A DNA stretch of 64,000 nt from Corallococcus interemptor. GTDB taxonomy: Bacteria; Myxococcota; Myxococcia; Myxococcales; Myxococcaceae. Shown here in pieces: positions 43,622-50,780 of this stretch (position 1 is its first letter; each line of letters begins with the position of its first letter). The stretch covers positions 1-64,000 of the forward strand of contig NZ_RAWM01000035.1 in assembly GCF_003668875.1 (NCBI RefSeq). Direction: 5' to 3'. The notes under the pieces were generated by a model. That model searched no databases. It saw only the letters and a list, made by a program, of their open reading frames with translations, and had not been told where the DNA came from. Both the position numbers and the translations under genes were made by a program.

Positions 43622-43840
43622 TCAGTAGCTGGCGACCCAATCCAGGTCGCTGTCCTCAAAGTCGAAGAGCGACTCCTCCCCTTCCTTCCGGGAGGCCTCT
43701 TCCCCATCCCCCTCTTCCTCGTCGACCCGGTATCCCCTGGGCTCCCGGGCCTCGTCCTGCGGCCGCACGCCCGAGCCCCCGTTGGAGCCGGGCGCCCAAA
43801 GCGCGCCGTCCCCCTGGCTCCACGCATCGATGCGGAACAT
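43622..43840 (-). CDS. small acidic hypothetical protein
   Basis: The 72-residue protein starts after a GGGGGGAAG ribosome-binding sequence 4-5 nt upstream and is very acidic at the end (SLFDFEDSDLDWVASY). It has no signal peptide or domain. The middle is charged and low in complexity (Gly/Glu/Arg). A strong terminator lies about 185 bp downstream on the same strand. It is plausible but unproven as a gene. Confidence 0.45.
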   Translation of the reverse strand: MFRIDAWSQGDGALWAPGSNGGSGVRPQDEAREPRGYRVDEEEGDGEEASRKEGEESLFDFEDSDLDWVASY

Positions 43841-43942
43841 CGCTTCCCCCCGGGTGCGGTGCCTTTGCCGTCCCTCACGCCGCCGCCACGCCGCGCCTCG
43901 ATAATTAGACGCCGACCCATAAAATCCTTGGGTCGCGGCTAA

Positions 43943-44809
43943 TCATTTCAAGAAGTGACTCCCCTGCCTCAGCGCAAGTGCCCGGATTCCGGCCTCTTCG
44001 CTCCACCCCGGCTCCCCCCGGCGGGCCACGGCCTCGAAGGCCTCCGCCGCCTGGAGCGAGCGCCCCAGGGCCCGGAGCACCAGGGCCCGGTTCCACAGGG
44101 CCTGGGGATGGTCCGGTGCCTGACGCAGCACGCCTTCGCACAGCTCCAGCGCCCTCGGGAGGTCGCCCGCCGCCATGGCCACCACGGCCCGGTCGCTGTC
44201 CCGGTCCAGCGACGGGGCGCTGCGCGACAGGAAGTCCGCGGCCTGACGCAGCTCACCGCGCACGAGGTACGCCGCCGCGATGCCATGCAGGTCCCCGCGC
44301 TCCTCCAGCGCCGCCAGGGTCCGCAGGGGCACGGGCGCTTCGGACGTCAGCGCCGTCCCCTCTCCCGGCCCCGTCCGCACGGGGACGTAGGGCAGGTAGC
44401 GGTCCGCGGCCGGGTACGCGATGCGCGCCTCCAGCTCGCGCGCGGAGGCCTCCGCCCGCCACGCGTTGCCCGGCCGGAAGCCGTCCCCGGTCGTGAGCGC
44501 GGCGAGCGCCCCCAGCCCCATGGCCAGCACCGCCCCCAGCGCAGGGCGCCACCGGCCCGAGGGCAGGGAGAAGCGCGGCAAGCGCGACAGCGGCCGGCGC
44601 ACGGCGACGGAGGATGGCGGAGGTGGCGCGTCGTTGTGGGCCACGGCGCCACACAGGGCCTGGACGCTGAGCATCTCCAGCTGCATGGCATCATGCAGCC
44701 CGCTGGCGCACGCACGGCAGAGGGCCAGGTGGAGCCGGAAGTGCTCCTCGTCCCCCGACTCCAGTTCCCCATCCAGGAACCGGTAGAGCTTCTTGCACCA
44801 GGAATCCAT
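43943..44809 (-). CDS. zinc-finger anti-sigma-like membrane protein with TPR-type tail
   Basis: The 288-residue protein opens with a ZAS zinc finger (C5, then H27-x3-C31-x2-C34 in HLALCRAC), has one membrane helix (about 90-107; ALGAVLAMGLGALAALTT), and ends in TPR-like helices (about 180-288). It should sit in the inner membrane with the finger inside and the TPR part outside. It is the third gene of a unit with an ECF sigma factor and a second zinc-finger protein, so it may sense envelope signals for that sigma factor. The 149-bp gap to the preceding gene could hold an internal promoter. Confidence 0.75.
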   Translation of the reverse strand: MDSWCKKLYRFLDGELESGDEEHFRLHLALCRACASGLHDAMQLEMLSVQALCGAVAHNDAPPPPSSVAVRRPLSRLPRFSLPSGRWRPALGAVLAMGLGALAALTTGDGFRPGNAWRAEASARELEARIAYPAADRYLPYVPVRTGPGEGTALTSEAPVPLRTLAALEERGDLHGIAAAYLVRGELRQAADFLSRSAPSLDRDSDRAVVAMAAGDLPRALELCEGVLRQAPDHPQALWNRALVLRALGRSLQAAEAFEAVARRGEPGWSEEAGIRALALRQGSHFLK

Positions 44810-44958
44810 CGAGTATCAGGGCCCGAGTCGCGAGGCCGCCTCCCGTCCCTTGCGAAACGCGAGCGGAGGCAATCCTTGGTGGATTCCGCTCCCAGCGTCC
44901 GGCACCCGCTTCCCCGCCTGCCCCCCAGGGAGGAGCAGGCGGCCGGAACCCACGCGGT

Positions 44959-45438
44959 TCAGCGGCGCGTGCGCGGACGCAGCAGCGTTCCGCCGGAGCG
45001 GCTGGAGCGCGGGCACGGGAGGCGCGGCACGCTGACGGCCTCCACGGACTCCGTCTTCGCGAACCAGGGGCAGCAGTTGGCGCACCCCGGGCAGCGGCGG
45101 CGGAAGCGGCGGGCGCCTTGGTGCCAGGCGCGACCCTCGCGCTCCGGCGGTGGGGGCACCTGGGCCTCGAGCACGTCCTCCTTCCAGTGCTCCGGCACGT
45201 CGTCCCAGTCGGCCCCGGGCACGGTGTCGCGGGCCTGGCGGGCGGACACCCAGCGCTCGCTCTCCGCCGCGTCCTCCAGCGCCAGCCGCGCCAGCATCTC
45301 CAGCTGCAGCAGGTCGTGGAAGCGCCGGGCGCAGACGTCACAGTGGGCCAGGTGGGCGCGGATGCGGCGCTGGTCCTCGGCGGACAGGCTTCCGTCCAGG
45401 AAGGGCTGGAGGTCCTCACACTCACACGCGGTGCTCAT
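44959..45438 (-). CDS. zinc-finger anti-sigma-like protein with C-terminal Cys cluster
   Basis: The 159-residue protein has a ZAS-type finger (C5-x1-C7, then H30-x3? in RAHLAHCDVCARRF giving HxxxCxxC-like spacing) at its N-terminus and no membrane helix. A separate Cys-rich motif, CPGCANCCPW, lies at about 117-126; it could bind zinc or act as a thiol switch. Its ATG overlaps the sigma factor stop in an ATGA, so the two are coupled in translation. It is the likely direct regulator of that sigma factor. Whether the Cys motif or the finger provides control cannot be read. Confidence 0.78.
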   Translation of the reverse strand: MSTACECEDLQPFLDGSLSAEDQRRIRAHLAHCDVCARRFHDLLQLEMLARLALEDAAESERWVSARQARDTVPGADWDDVPEHWKEDVLEAQVPPPPEREGRAWHQGARRFRRRCPGCANCCPWFAKTESVEAVSVPRLPCPRSSRSGGTLLRPRTRR

Positions 45439-46016
45439 CGTTCCCTCTCCTGGCGGCGGCGTTCCGCGGTGTCGTGGAGCATGGCCTTGAGGCGGCGGCG
45501 GGCGTGGAAGAGCCACGTGCCCACCGTTCCCGCGCTGGGGGTGTTCATCCGCCGGGCGATCTCCGCGTGGCGCAGGCCCCGCGCGTGCAGCTCGAACGCC
45601 TGGCGCAGCTTTTCATTCAGGCGGGCCACCGCCTGACGCAGCTCGTCCTCCGTGACGTACTCCCACTGCTCGGGCTCCGGCGCGGCCTCCGGGTCCTCGA
45701 AGAGCATGTGGACGTTGTGCAGGTCCACCCGGCGGTCCGTCTCCGCGCCCTGGCGGCGGCACTGGTCCAGGAAACGGTTGTGCAGCACGCGCACCAGCCA
45801 CGCGCGCCGCGCGGGCTCCGGCCAACGCTTGAGCCGCTCCCATTGCAGGAGCGCGCGCAAGAGCACGTCCTGCACCAGGTCGTCGCAATCACTGGCACTC
45901 TTGCCACAGACGTTGCGCGCGATGGCCACCAGCACCGGCTGATGGCGGATCGCGAACGCGGCGAACTCCCCTCCAGAGCCCTCCCGGACTGGCGGCTCCT
46001 CCCTCCCTGGCACCAT
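45435..46016 (-). CDS. ECF-family RNA polymerase sigma factor
   Basis: The 193-residue protein has sigma-2 (about 20-90; PVLVAIARNVCGKSASDCDDLVQDVLLRALLQWERL) and sigma-4 (about 130-185; AVARLNEKLRQAFELHARGLRHAEIARRMNTPSAGTVGTWLFHARRRLKAML) and no sigma-3, the ECF pattern. It heads a three-gene unit with two zinc-finger proteins. The start at 46016 follows GGGAGG by 8 nt. The upstream region has a GCGACA/TGTCGC inverted repeat at 46077-46093. The target promoter set is unknown. Confidence 0.88.
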   Translation of the reverse strand: MVPGREEPPVREGSGGEFAAFAIRHQPVLVAIARNVCGKSASDCDDLVQDVLLRALLQWERLKRWPEPARRAWLVRVLHNRFLDQCRRQGAETDRRVDLHNVHMLFEDPEAAPEPEQWEYVTEDELRQAVARLNEKLRQAFELHARGLRHAEIARRMNTPSAGTVGTWLFHARRRLKAMLHDTAERRRQERER

Positions 46017-46447
46017 GAGACCGCCTCCCTTCCCTCCAGAAAACGCAGAGGGTCGGATTCTTTTTCTCTTACGGATGCGACAAAACCTGTCGCGCTTCAC
46101 TCCGCGTCACGGCGGCCAGTGCGGCTGGAACACTTCAAGCCGACGCCAATTCCTTGCATGGAATAGACAGACATCCAGGCACTCCCCGATTCAATTCCTC
46201 TCCGTGGGTGTGTCCTGCCTCCGGGTGGGGTGGGCCCGCCCGGCCTTTCCGAAAAAGGCCGGGAAAAAGGGCGCCCAGCATGCCCCAGCGGCGGGCGCTG
46301 GCCGGAGGCTTTTCGCGGCCGCATGGCCCCTCCGGGTCGCGTTCCGGGGCCGGGGGACGGCTCCCGGGGGGCCTGGGAAGCGCGTTCCGGTGCAACTCCC
46401 CCCTTGCGTGCCTGGGGAGTCCTTTGGTCCTCTTGGGTCACCGCCGT
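46017..46447. other. 431-bp divergent intergenic region with two inverted repeats
   Basis: This region lies between the ECF sigma gene and the 46448 gene. It contains GCGACA/TGTCGC with a 5-nt spacer (46077-46093), a likely operator near the sigma promoter, and a perfect 10-bp G/C hairpin (46239-46263, CCCGGCCTTT / AAAGGCCGGG). I see no credible gene in it. Confidence 0.5.
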
Positions 46448-47005
46448 ATGCCCATGGAAACCGCCGCCGACAGCCGAGAGTACCGCGTGGTCTTCTTCTG
46501 CCCCGCGTCGAACGCCCGGCTCGAGCGCCTGGAGGTGCCGGTGCGCCGGCTCCTGTCGCGCATCCAGGCACCGCCCGCGGAGCTGGCCCCGCTGAGCGAG
46601 GCCGGGGCGCTGACGGAGGCCGGGTGGCAGGTGTACCTGGTGCGTTCGCTGACGGAGCGCAGCGCGGCGCAGGCCATGGCCGCCTACGTCAGCGAGGCCA
46701 CCTGCGCGCTGGCCGCGGAGGTGGACGCGGAGGTCCTGGGCCTCTACGTGGACGTGTCCGGGGACTCCGCGCGCATCTGCCGGTGCGGCCCGGAGGACGG
46801 GCCGGAGACCTTCGCTGGGCGCCGGCAGGCCGCGCTCACCCGCACGTCCGAGTGGCTGGAGGTCGCCCCCGCGAGCCTGTCCGCCCTCTTCCAGCTGGAT
46901 CCGCCGGACGCTGAATACGAGCCGGACGCGGACGACCGCTTCGTCGAGGAGAAGCTGCGGGAAGCGCGAGCCCTGATGGAGCGCTACCGCACCGCGGCGA
47001 AATGA
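46448..47005 (+). CDS. hypothetical cytoplasmic protein
   Basis: The 185-residue protein (MPMETAADSREYRVVFFCPASNARLERLEVPVRRLL...) has no signal peptide, membrane helix or known catalytic motif; a Cys cluster is limited to ICRCGPEDGPE. The C-terminus is an acidic helix (YEPDADDRFVEEKLREARALMERY). It overlaps the start of the DTW gene by 4 nt, so the two are coupled. I do not recognise it. Confidence 0.65.
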   Translation: MPMETAADSREYRVVFFCPASNARLERLEVPVRRLLSRIQAPPAELAPLSEAGALTEAGWQVYLVRSLTERSAAQAMAAYVSEATCALAAEVDAEVLGLYVDVSGDSARICRCGPEDGPETFAGRRQAALTRTSEWLEVAPASLSALFQLDPPDAEYEPDADDRFVEEKLREARALMERYRTAAK

Positions 47006-47592
47006 GGTCCAGCACCCCGGAGGACCTGTCGGGCCGTTGTGAGCGGTGCTACCTGCCCACGGCCCTGTGCCTGTGCGCGGAGGTGCCCGTCATCCCCACG
47101 CGCACCGAGCTGCTGATCATCCGGCACAACAAGGAGTCGCAGAAGAGCACCAACACGGCGCGCATCGCTGCGCTGGCCCTGCCCCGCTGCAGCATCGTCT
47201 CCTATGGCGCGCCCGGAGCCCCCTTCGACGCGTCGGTGCTGGACACGCCGGACACGTGGCTCCTGTTCCCGGACGCGCCGGAGGCCGATGGGCCTCCCCC
47301 GAAGCGGCTGGTCATCATCGACGGAAGCTGGGCGCAGGCGCGGCGCATGGTGCAGCGCGTCCCCGCCCTGCGCCGGCTGCCGGGGTTGAGGCTGCCACCG
47401 CCCGCGCCGGACACGCGACGGCTGCGCAAGCCGCCGCACCCGGACGGGATGTCCACGCTGGAGGCCATGGCCGGCGCGCTCGCGCGGCTGGAGGGCGAAG
47501 CGCTCGCGAAGCCGCTGCTCACGCTGCACGAGCTGATGATTGAGCGCGTGCTCGCGAGCCGCGGCCGGCTGGGCTGGGAGAACTACCTCTAG
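47002..47592 (+). CDS. DTW-domain tRNA-uridine aminocarboxypropyltransferase
   Basis: The 196-residue protein has the N-terminal zinc-binding Cys motif (CERCYLPTALCLC), the RTELLIIRHNKESQKSTNTARIA segment, and the DTW-family core in VIIDGSWAQARRM (with S in place of T). These SPOUT-like enzymes (TapT/YfiP type) transfer the aminocarboxypropyl group of SAM to a tRNA uridine (acp3U). Length is normal. It is coupled to the upstream hypothetical gene and ends 18 bp before the convergent TOPRIM-like gene. Confidence 0.88.
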   Translation: MRSSTPEDLSGRCERCYLPTALCLCAEVPVIPTRTELLIIRHNKESQKSTNTARIAALALPRCSIVSYGAPGAPFDASVLDTPDTWLLFPDAPEADGPPPKRLVIIDGSWAQARRMVQRVPALRRLPGLRLPPPAPDTRRLRKPPHPDGMSTLEAMAGALARLEGEALAKPLLTLHELMIERVLASRGRLGWENYL

Positions 47593-47610
47593 GGAGCGGT
47601 GGCTCGGCTG

Positions 47611-48162
47611 CTACAACACGCGGCGGAACTCGTCGAGCCCCAACAGGAGGGAACCGGGTGCTTGCGGGGGTTGGACGTTGCCCGCAGCATCCTGCGCGAA
47701 GGCTTCCGCGGCAGGCCAGCAGGCACTCTCGGTCCCTGTGTACTTCGGGTACGCCTGAACTTCATCCACCGGCGGGCCGTTCAGGTAAAACCGGATCCAC
47801 GTCTCGATGTTCCGCTTGGGGACGAGGCGCGCGATGCGCTCGTTATCCGTTACGGGCGCTTGCCGCTGCTCCTTGAGCGCCGCGTCGAGTTGCTGCCAGC
47901 GATATTGGACCGAGTTGGCGGGATCCGCATCGACGTGGATGATCAACGCCGCGTTCACATGAGCAGTCCGATGCACCTTGATCTGTTCAGGCGCACGCTG
48001 GCGCACATAGTGCTCGCCTGCGCCGCCTCCTATGGTGGAGGGTAATGGCACCGTGCGGATATCTCGAGCCCCTACGCCTCGAGACTTCAGCGCTCGTTCA
48101 ATGAAGGTTCTTGCCTGTTTATCCTCGCAGAGGATGACGTACTTGACCCCACGGCTACTCAT
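47611..48162 (-). CDS. TOPRIM-like small protein, partner of an ABC-type ATPase
   Basis: The 183-residue protein shows a TOPRIM-like arrangement: an N-terminal strand ending in acidic VILCEDKQ (E13), then a helix, then ALIIHVDADPAN with D78-x-D80, and a later RLVPKRNIETWI segment with a conserved-looking Glu. These are the positions where TOPRIM nucleases keep their metal-binding acids. It is encoded after the ATPase gene with an 8-nt overlap. It differs from the RloB and DUF4435 sequences I can recall, but I cannot exclude a known TOPRIM-like family. Codon use is less GC-biased than in neighbouring genes, suggesting acquisition. The product is a likely effector of the module. Confidence 0.65.
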   Translation of the reverse strand: MSSRGVKYVILCEDKQARTFIERALKSRGVGARDIRTVPLPSTIGGGAGEHYVRQRAPEQIKVHRTAHVNAALIIHVDADPANSVQYRWQQLDAALKEQRQAPVTDNERIARLVPKRNIETWIRFYLNGPPVDEVQAYPKYTGTESACWPAAEAFAQDAAGNVQPPQAPGSLLLGLDEFRRVL

Positions 48163-49276
48163 GCGGCGGCTCCATCGGCTCCGTGGCGTCCTCCCAACCG
48201 CGCGCGACAACTTCCGCTGGATTCAGACCAGGAAGCCCGTGGAAGGGCTCGATTCGCGAAGGCCCTCCCCCCTGGCGGAAGAACCGTGTCCCATCAGAGG
48301 GAGCCAGCTGATTGAGGAACTCGGGATGATGGCTCACGAAGAAGACCTGGGGTCCGCCTTCTTCTGAGGCCGCATCGGACACGTCACGCAACCAGGGCTG
48401 AATCTCCCGAAGGGCGACGTAGTTGTCAGGCTCATCGAAGATGATCAGGCGCCCCGGTTTGATCACGGTATGGCGCAGTATGTAGAGCGCGATGAGAGCG
48501 CGCTGGCCGTCTGACAGATCAACGAAGTCCACCGAGTAGGGTGCCCCCTTGCCTGCGGAGAATCGGACTTGGAGCTGAGGCCGTAACTTGTCCACCGCCA
48601 GTGCTTCAAACCCGGGGATGACCTCACGAAGCGCAGCTTGGATGCGCACGGCATCATCCAATTCATGCGTGATGAGCGGCGGGTACCACGACGCGAGATT
48701 GTGAAGGCTCTCCTCAAGCATGTCGCGTTGCGCGTCCGTGCGGCCTGACATATGGCGTGGATCTGGCCGGAAGTACCAGACGTCCTCGTCAAGCCAACGC
48801 TTGAACGCCGCGAGCTTCTTGGCACCTGGCCCGAGCGCGCTCAGCCCCGAACTGCTCGTGCGAGCACTGAAGGTGACGTCCTTAGTCCCCTTACCTCCAC
48901 GTATCGTGAGGAGCCCGTTGCCAAACTCCAGAAGTGGCGTGTCGTTGCAATGAAGAGACTCGACCCCGACCCGGGTGTTCGATGGCTCCTCCTCATCGTG
49001 GTCCACCTGCAAGCGGTACTTGTAGAGATCCTGGCCCAGCCGCACATCCAGTTCTACGCGCTGGTTCAGCCTGGATTCCCACCGGGTCCGGGAATCGTGT
49101 GGGAAGCATCTACGGACCTCGCGGTCTCGCACAACCAGCGTCCGCACACTCCACAACACGTCGAGGATGGACGTCTTGCCCGAGCCGTTCTCGCCCAGCA
49201 GCAATGCTAGCTGGCCGGGTTTCCACTCGAAGTTGACGAAGCATCGGTAGTTGTCGACGTAGAGCCGCTCAAGCAT
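48155..49276 (-). CDS. ABC-type AAA ATPase (OLD-like core), first gene of a two-gene module
   Basis: The 373-residue protein has Walker A GENGSGKTS (28-36) right after an N-terminal LYVDNYRCF strand, the ABC signature LSDGQ (254-258), Walker B LIIFDEPDN (277-285) and a switch His in FVSHHPEF (315-317). This is the AAA_21/OLD-like pattern of ATPases in bacterial defence systems. There is no fused TOPRIM domain; the next gene supplies one. Its codons (more CGA, CTA, AGA, GTT) differ from the flanking chromosomal genes, and it starts 19 bp before the DsbD stop. Its likely role is sensing and driving the partner nuclease; this is inferred. Confidence 0.82.
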   Translation of the reverse strand: MLERLYVDNYRCFVNFEWKPGQLALLLGENGSGKTSILDVLWSVRTLVVRDREVRRCFPHDSRTRWESRLNQRVELDVRLGQDLYKYRLQVDHDEEEPSNTRVGVESLHCNDTPLLEFGNGLLTIRGGKGTKDVTFSARTSSSGLSALGPGAKKLAAFKRWLDEDVWYFRPDPRHMSGRTDAQRDMLEESLHNLASWYPPLITHELDDAVRIQAALREVIPGFEALAVDKLRPQLQVRFSAGKGAPYSVDFVDLSDGQRALIALYILRHTVIKPGRLIIFDEPDNYVALREIQPWLRDVSDAASEEGGPQVFFVSHHPEFLNQLAPSDGTRFFRQGGGPSRIEPFHGLPGLNPAEVVARGWEDATEPMEPPHE

Positions 49277-49295
49277 TCCTGCCTCCTACCACACC

Positions 49296-50720
49296 CTACT
49301 GGAGGGCCTTGCGCATCTCCGCCGCGAAGGGCACGGGCTCCAGGAAGCCCGTCACGCGCGGCTTGGTCAGCACGGTGCCGTCCGGGTTCACGAAGGCCAC
49401 CGTGGGCAGGCCCTCCACGCCCAGCTGCTCCATCAGCGCGTCCAGGCGGTCCTCGCTGTTGGTCGCGTCGATCTTGATGGTGAGGAAGCGGCTGTCAGTC
49501 GCCTGGGAGATGACCTCCGAGGACGGGTACGTCAGCCGGTCCAGCTCCTTGCAGGCCGCGCACCAGTCCGCGAAGAAGTCGATGAGCACCGGGCGGCCCT
49601 CCTTCTTCGCCGCCGCGAGCACCTGCTCGAACTGGCTCGCGTCGAACGTGGCCGTCTTCGCCGGCATCACGTGGTGCCACTGCCAGGACGGGGCCACGGG
49701 GTGCTCCTGGAGGCCCATGCGCACCCACAGCTCACCCACGGGCCGCGCGTCCAGCGCGCCGCCGCGCACCACCAGCGCGCCCACCACCAGCGCGACGCCG
49801 AACGCCTTGAACGCGAAGTCGCGCGCGCCCTCCTTGAACGAGCGGTGCACCGCTCCCACGAGCACGCCCACCATCACCAGCACCGCGGCCAGCACCGCGC
49901 CGGGCACCTGGCCCACCTGGGCGCCCAGCGCCTTCACGGTGTCGCGCGCCCAGGGGAAGGCGTCCTTCAGGTACGAGAACGCGAGCGCCACCAGCATGAT
50001 GCCCAGCACGCTCTTCACCCACTCCATCCACACGCCGCCGCGCGGCAGGCGCACGGTGAACACGCCGATGAGGAAGAACGGCACGCCGATGCCCAGCGCG
50101 TAGATGAACAGCAGCGTCGCGCCCAGGGTCGTGTTGGCGGACTTCGCCACGAAGGCCAGCAGGCCCGTGAGCACCGGCCCCGTGCACGGCGCCGCCAGGA
50201 AGCCGGACACGCTGCCCATCACGAACGCACCGGCGATGCCCGTGCCGCCCACCTTGCTGAGCTTCGTCTGGATGGACGACGGCAGCGCCAGCTCGAACGC
50301 GCCGAACATGGACGAGGCCAGCGCCAGCAGGAACACCGCCAGGCCGATGACCACCACGGGGCTGCCCAGCATGGAGCCGAAGGCCTGGCCCGTCTTCGCC
50401 GCCAGGATGCCCAGCGCGCTGAACACCACGCCCATGCCCACGATGTACGACGTCGTCAGCGCCAGCGAGCGGCCCCGCGCCTCCGCCTTGCGCGCGCCGA
50501 ACACCGACACGGTGATGGGGATGAGCGGGTACACGCACGGCGTCATCGCGGTGAGCAGGCCGCCGGCGAACACCACCAGCGCGCCCCAGGCGAGGTTGCC
50601 GGACTCCAGGAACCGGGCCGCGTCCAGCCCGGCGCTCGGGCCCGTGGGAAGCAGCCACGGCACCACCGCCACCGCCACTCCCGCCACCACCGCCGCCAGC
50701 GTCAGCTTCTTCGTGTCCAT
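49296..50720 (-). CDS. DsbD-type thiol:disulfide interchange protein without N-terminal domain
   Basis: The 474-residue protein begins with a membrane segment, then the DsbD-beta/CcdA core of eight helices with the two key cysteines (GGLLTAMTPCVYPLIP and SGFLAAPCTGPVLTG), and ends with a thioredoxin-like gamma domain (about 355-474) carrying the C-x2-C motif WCAAC and DATN. It passes electrons from cytoplasmic thioredoxin to envelope proteins. The usual N-terminal periplasmic alpha domain is missing, so it must reduce a separate partner; the DsbA-like lipoprotein elsewhere in the window is one candidate. The 3' end is 19 bp from the ATPase gene. Confidence 0.9.
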   Translation of the reverse strand: MDTKKLTLAAVVAGVAVAVVPWLLPTGPSAGLDAARFLESGNLAWGALVVFAGGLLTAMTPCVYPLIPITVSVFGARKAEARGRSLALTTSYIVGMGVVFSALGILAAKTGQAFGSMLGSPVVVIGLAVFLLALASSMFGAFELALPSSIQTKLSKVGGTGIAGAFVMGSVSGFLAAPCTGPVLTGLLAFVAKSANTTLGATLLFIYALGIGVPFFLIGVFTVRLPRGGVWMEWVKSVLGIMLVALAFSYLKDAFPWARDTVKALGAQVGQVPGAVLAAVLVMVGVLVGAVHRSFKEGARDFAFKAFGVALVVGALVVRGGALDARPVGELWVRMGLQEHPVAPSWQWHHVMPAKTATFDASQFEQVLAAAKKEGRPVLIDFFADWCAACKELDRLTYPSSEVISQATDSRFLTIKIDATNSEDRLDALMEQLGVEGLPTVAFVNPDGTVLTKPRVTGFLEPVPFAAEMRKALQ

Positions 50721-50780
50721 GCGTGCCTTCCGCCTCCGCGTGTCCGAGGCCCCTTCTATACGCGGAGGCAGTGGACGCGG

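Noticed and set aside
43480..43920. Arg/Gly-rich minus-strand frame overlapping the small acidic gene
   Set aside because: It lacks an RBS, and its composition is that of an out-of-frame shadow; the 43622-43840 frame has a better start.
44959..45438. Possible frameshift near the Cys-rich C-terminus of the zinc-finger protein
   Set aside because: The frame is open to a normal stop and the Cys cluster is compact; no better continuation exists in another frame.
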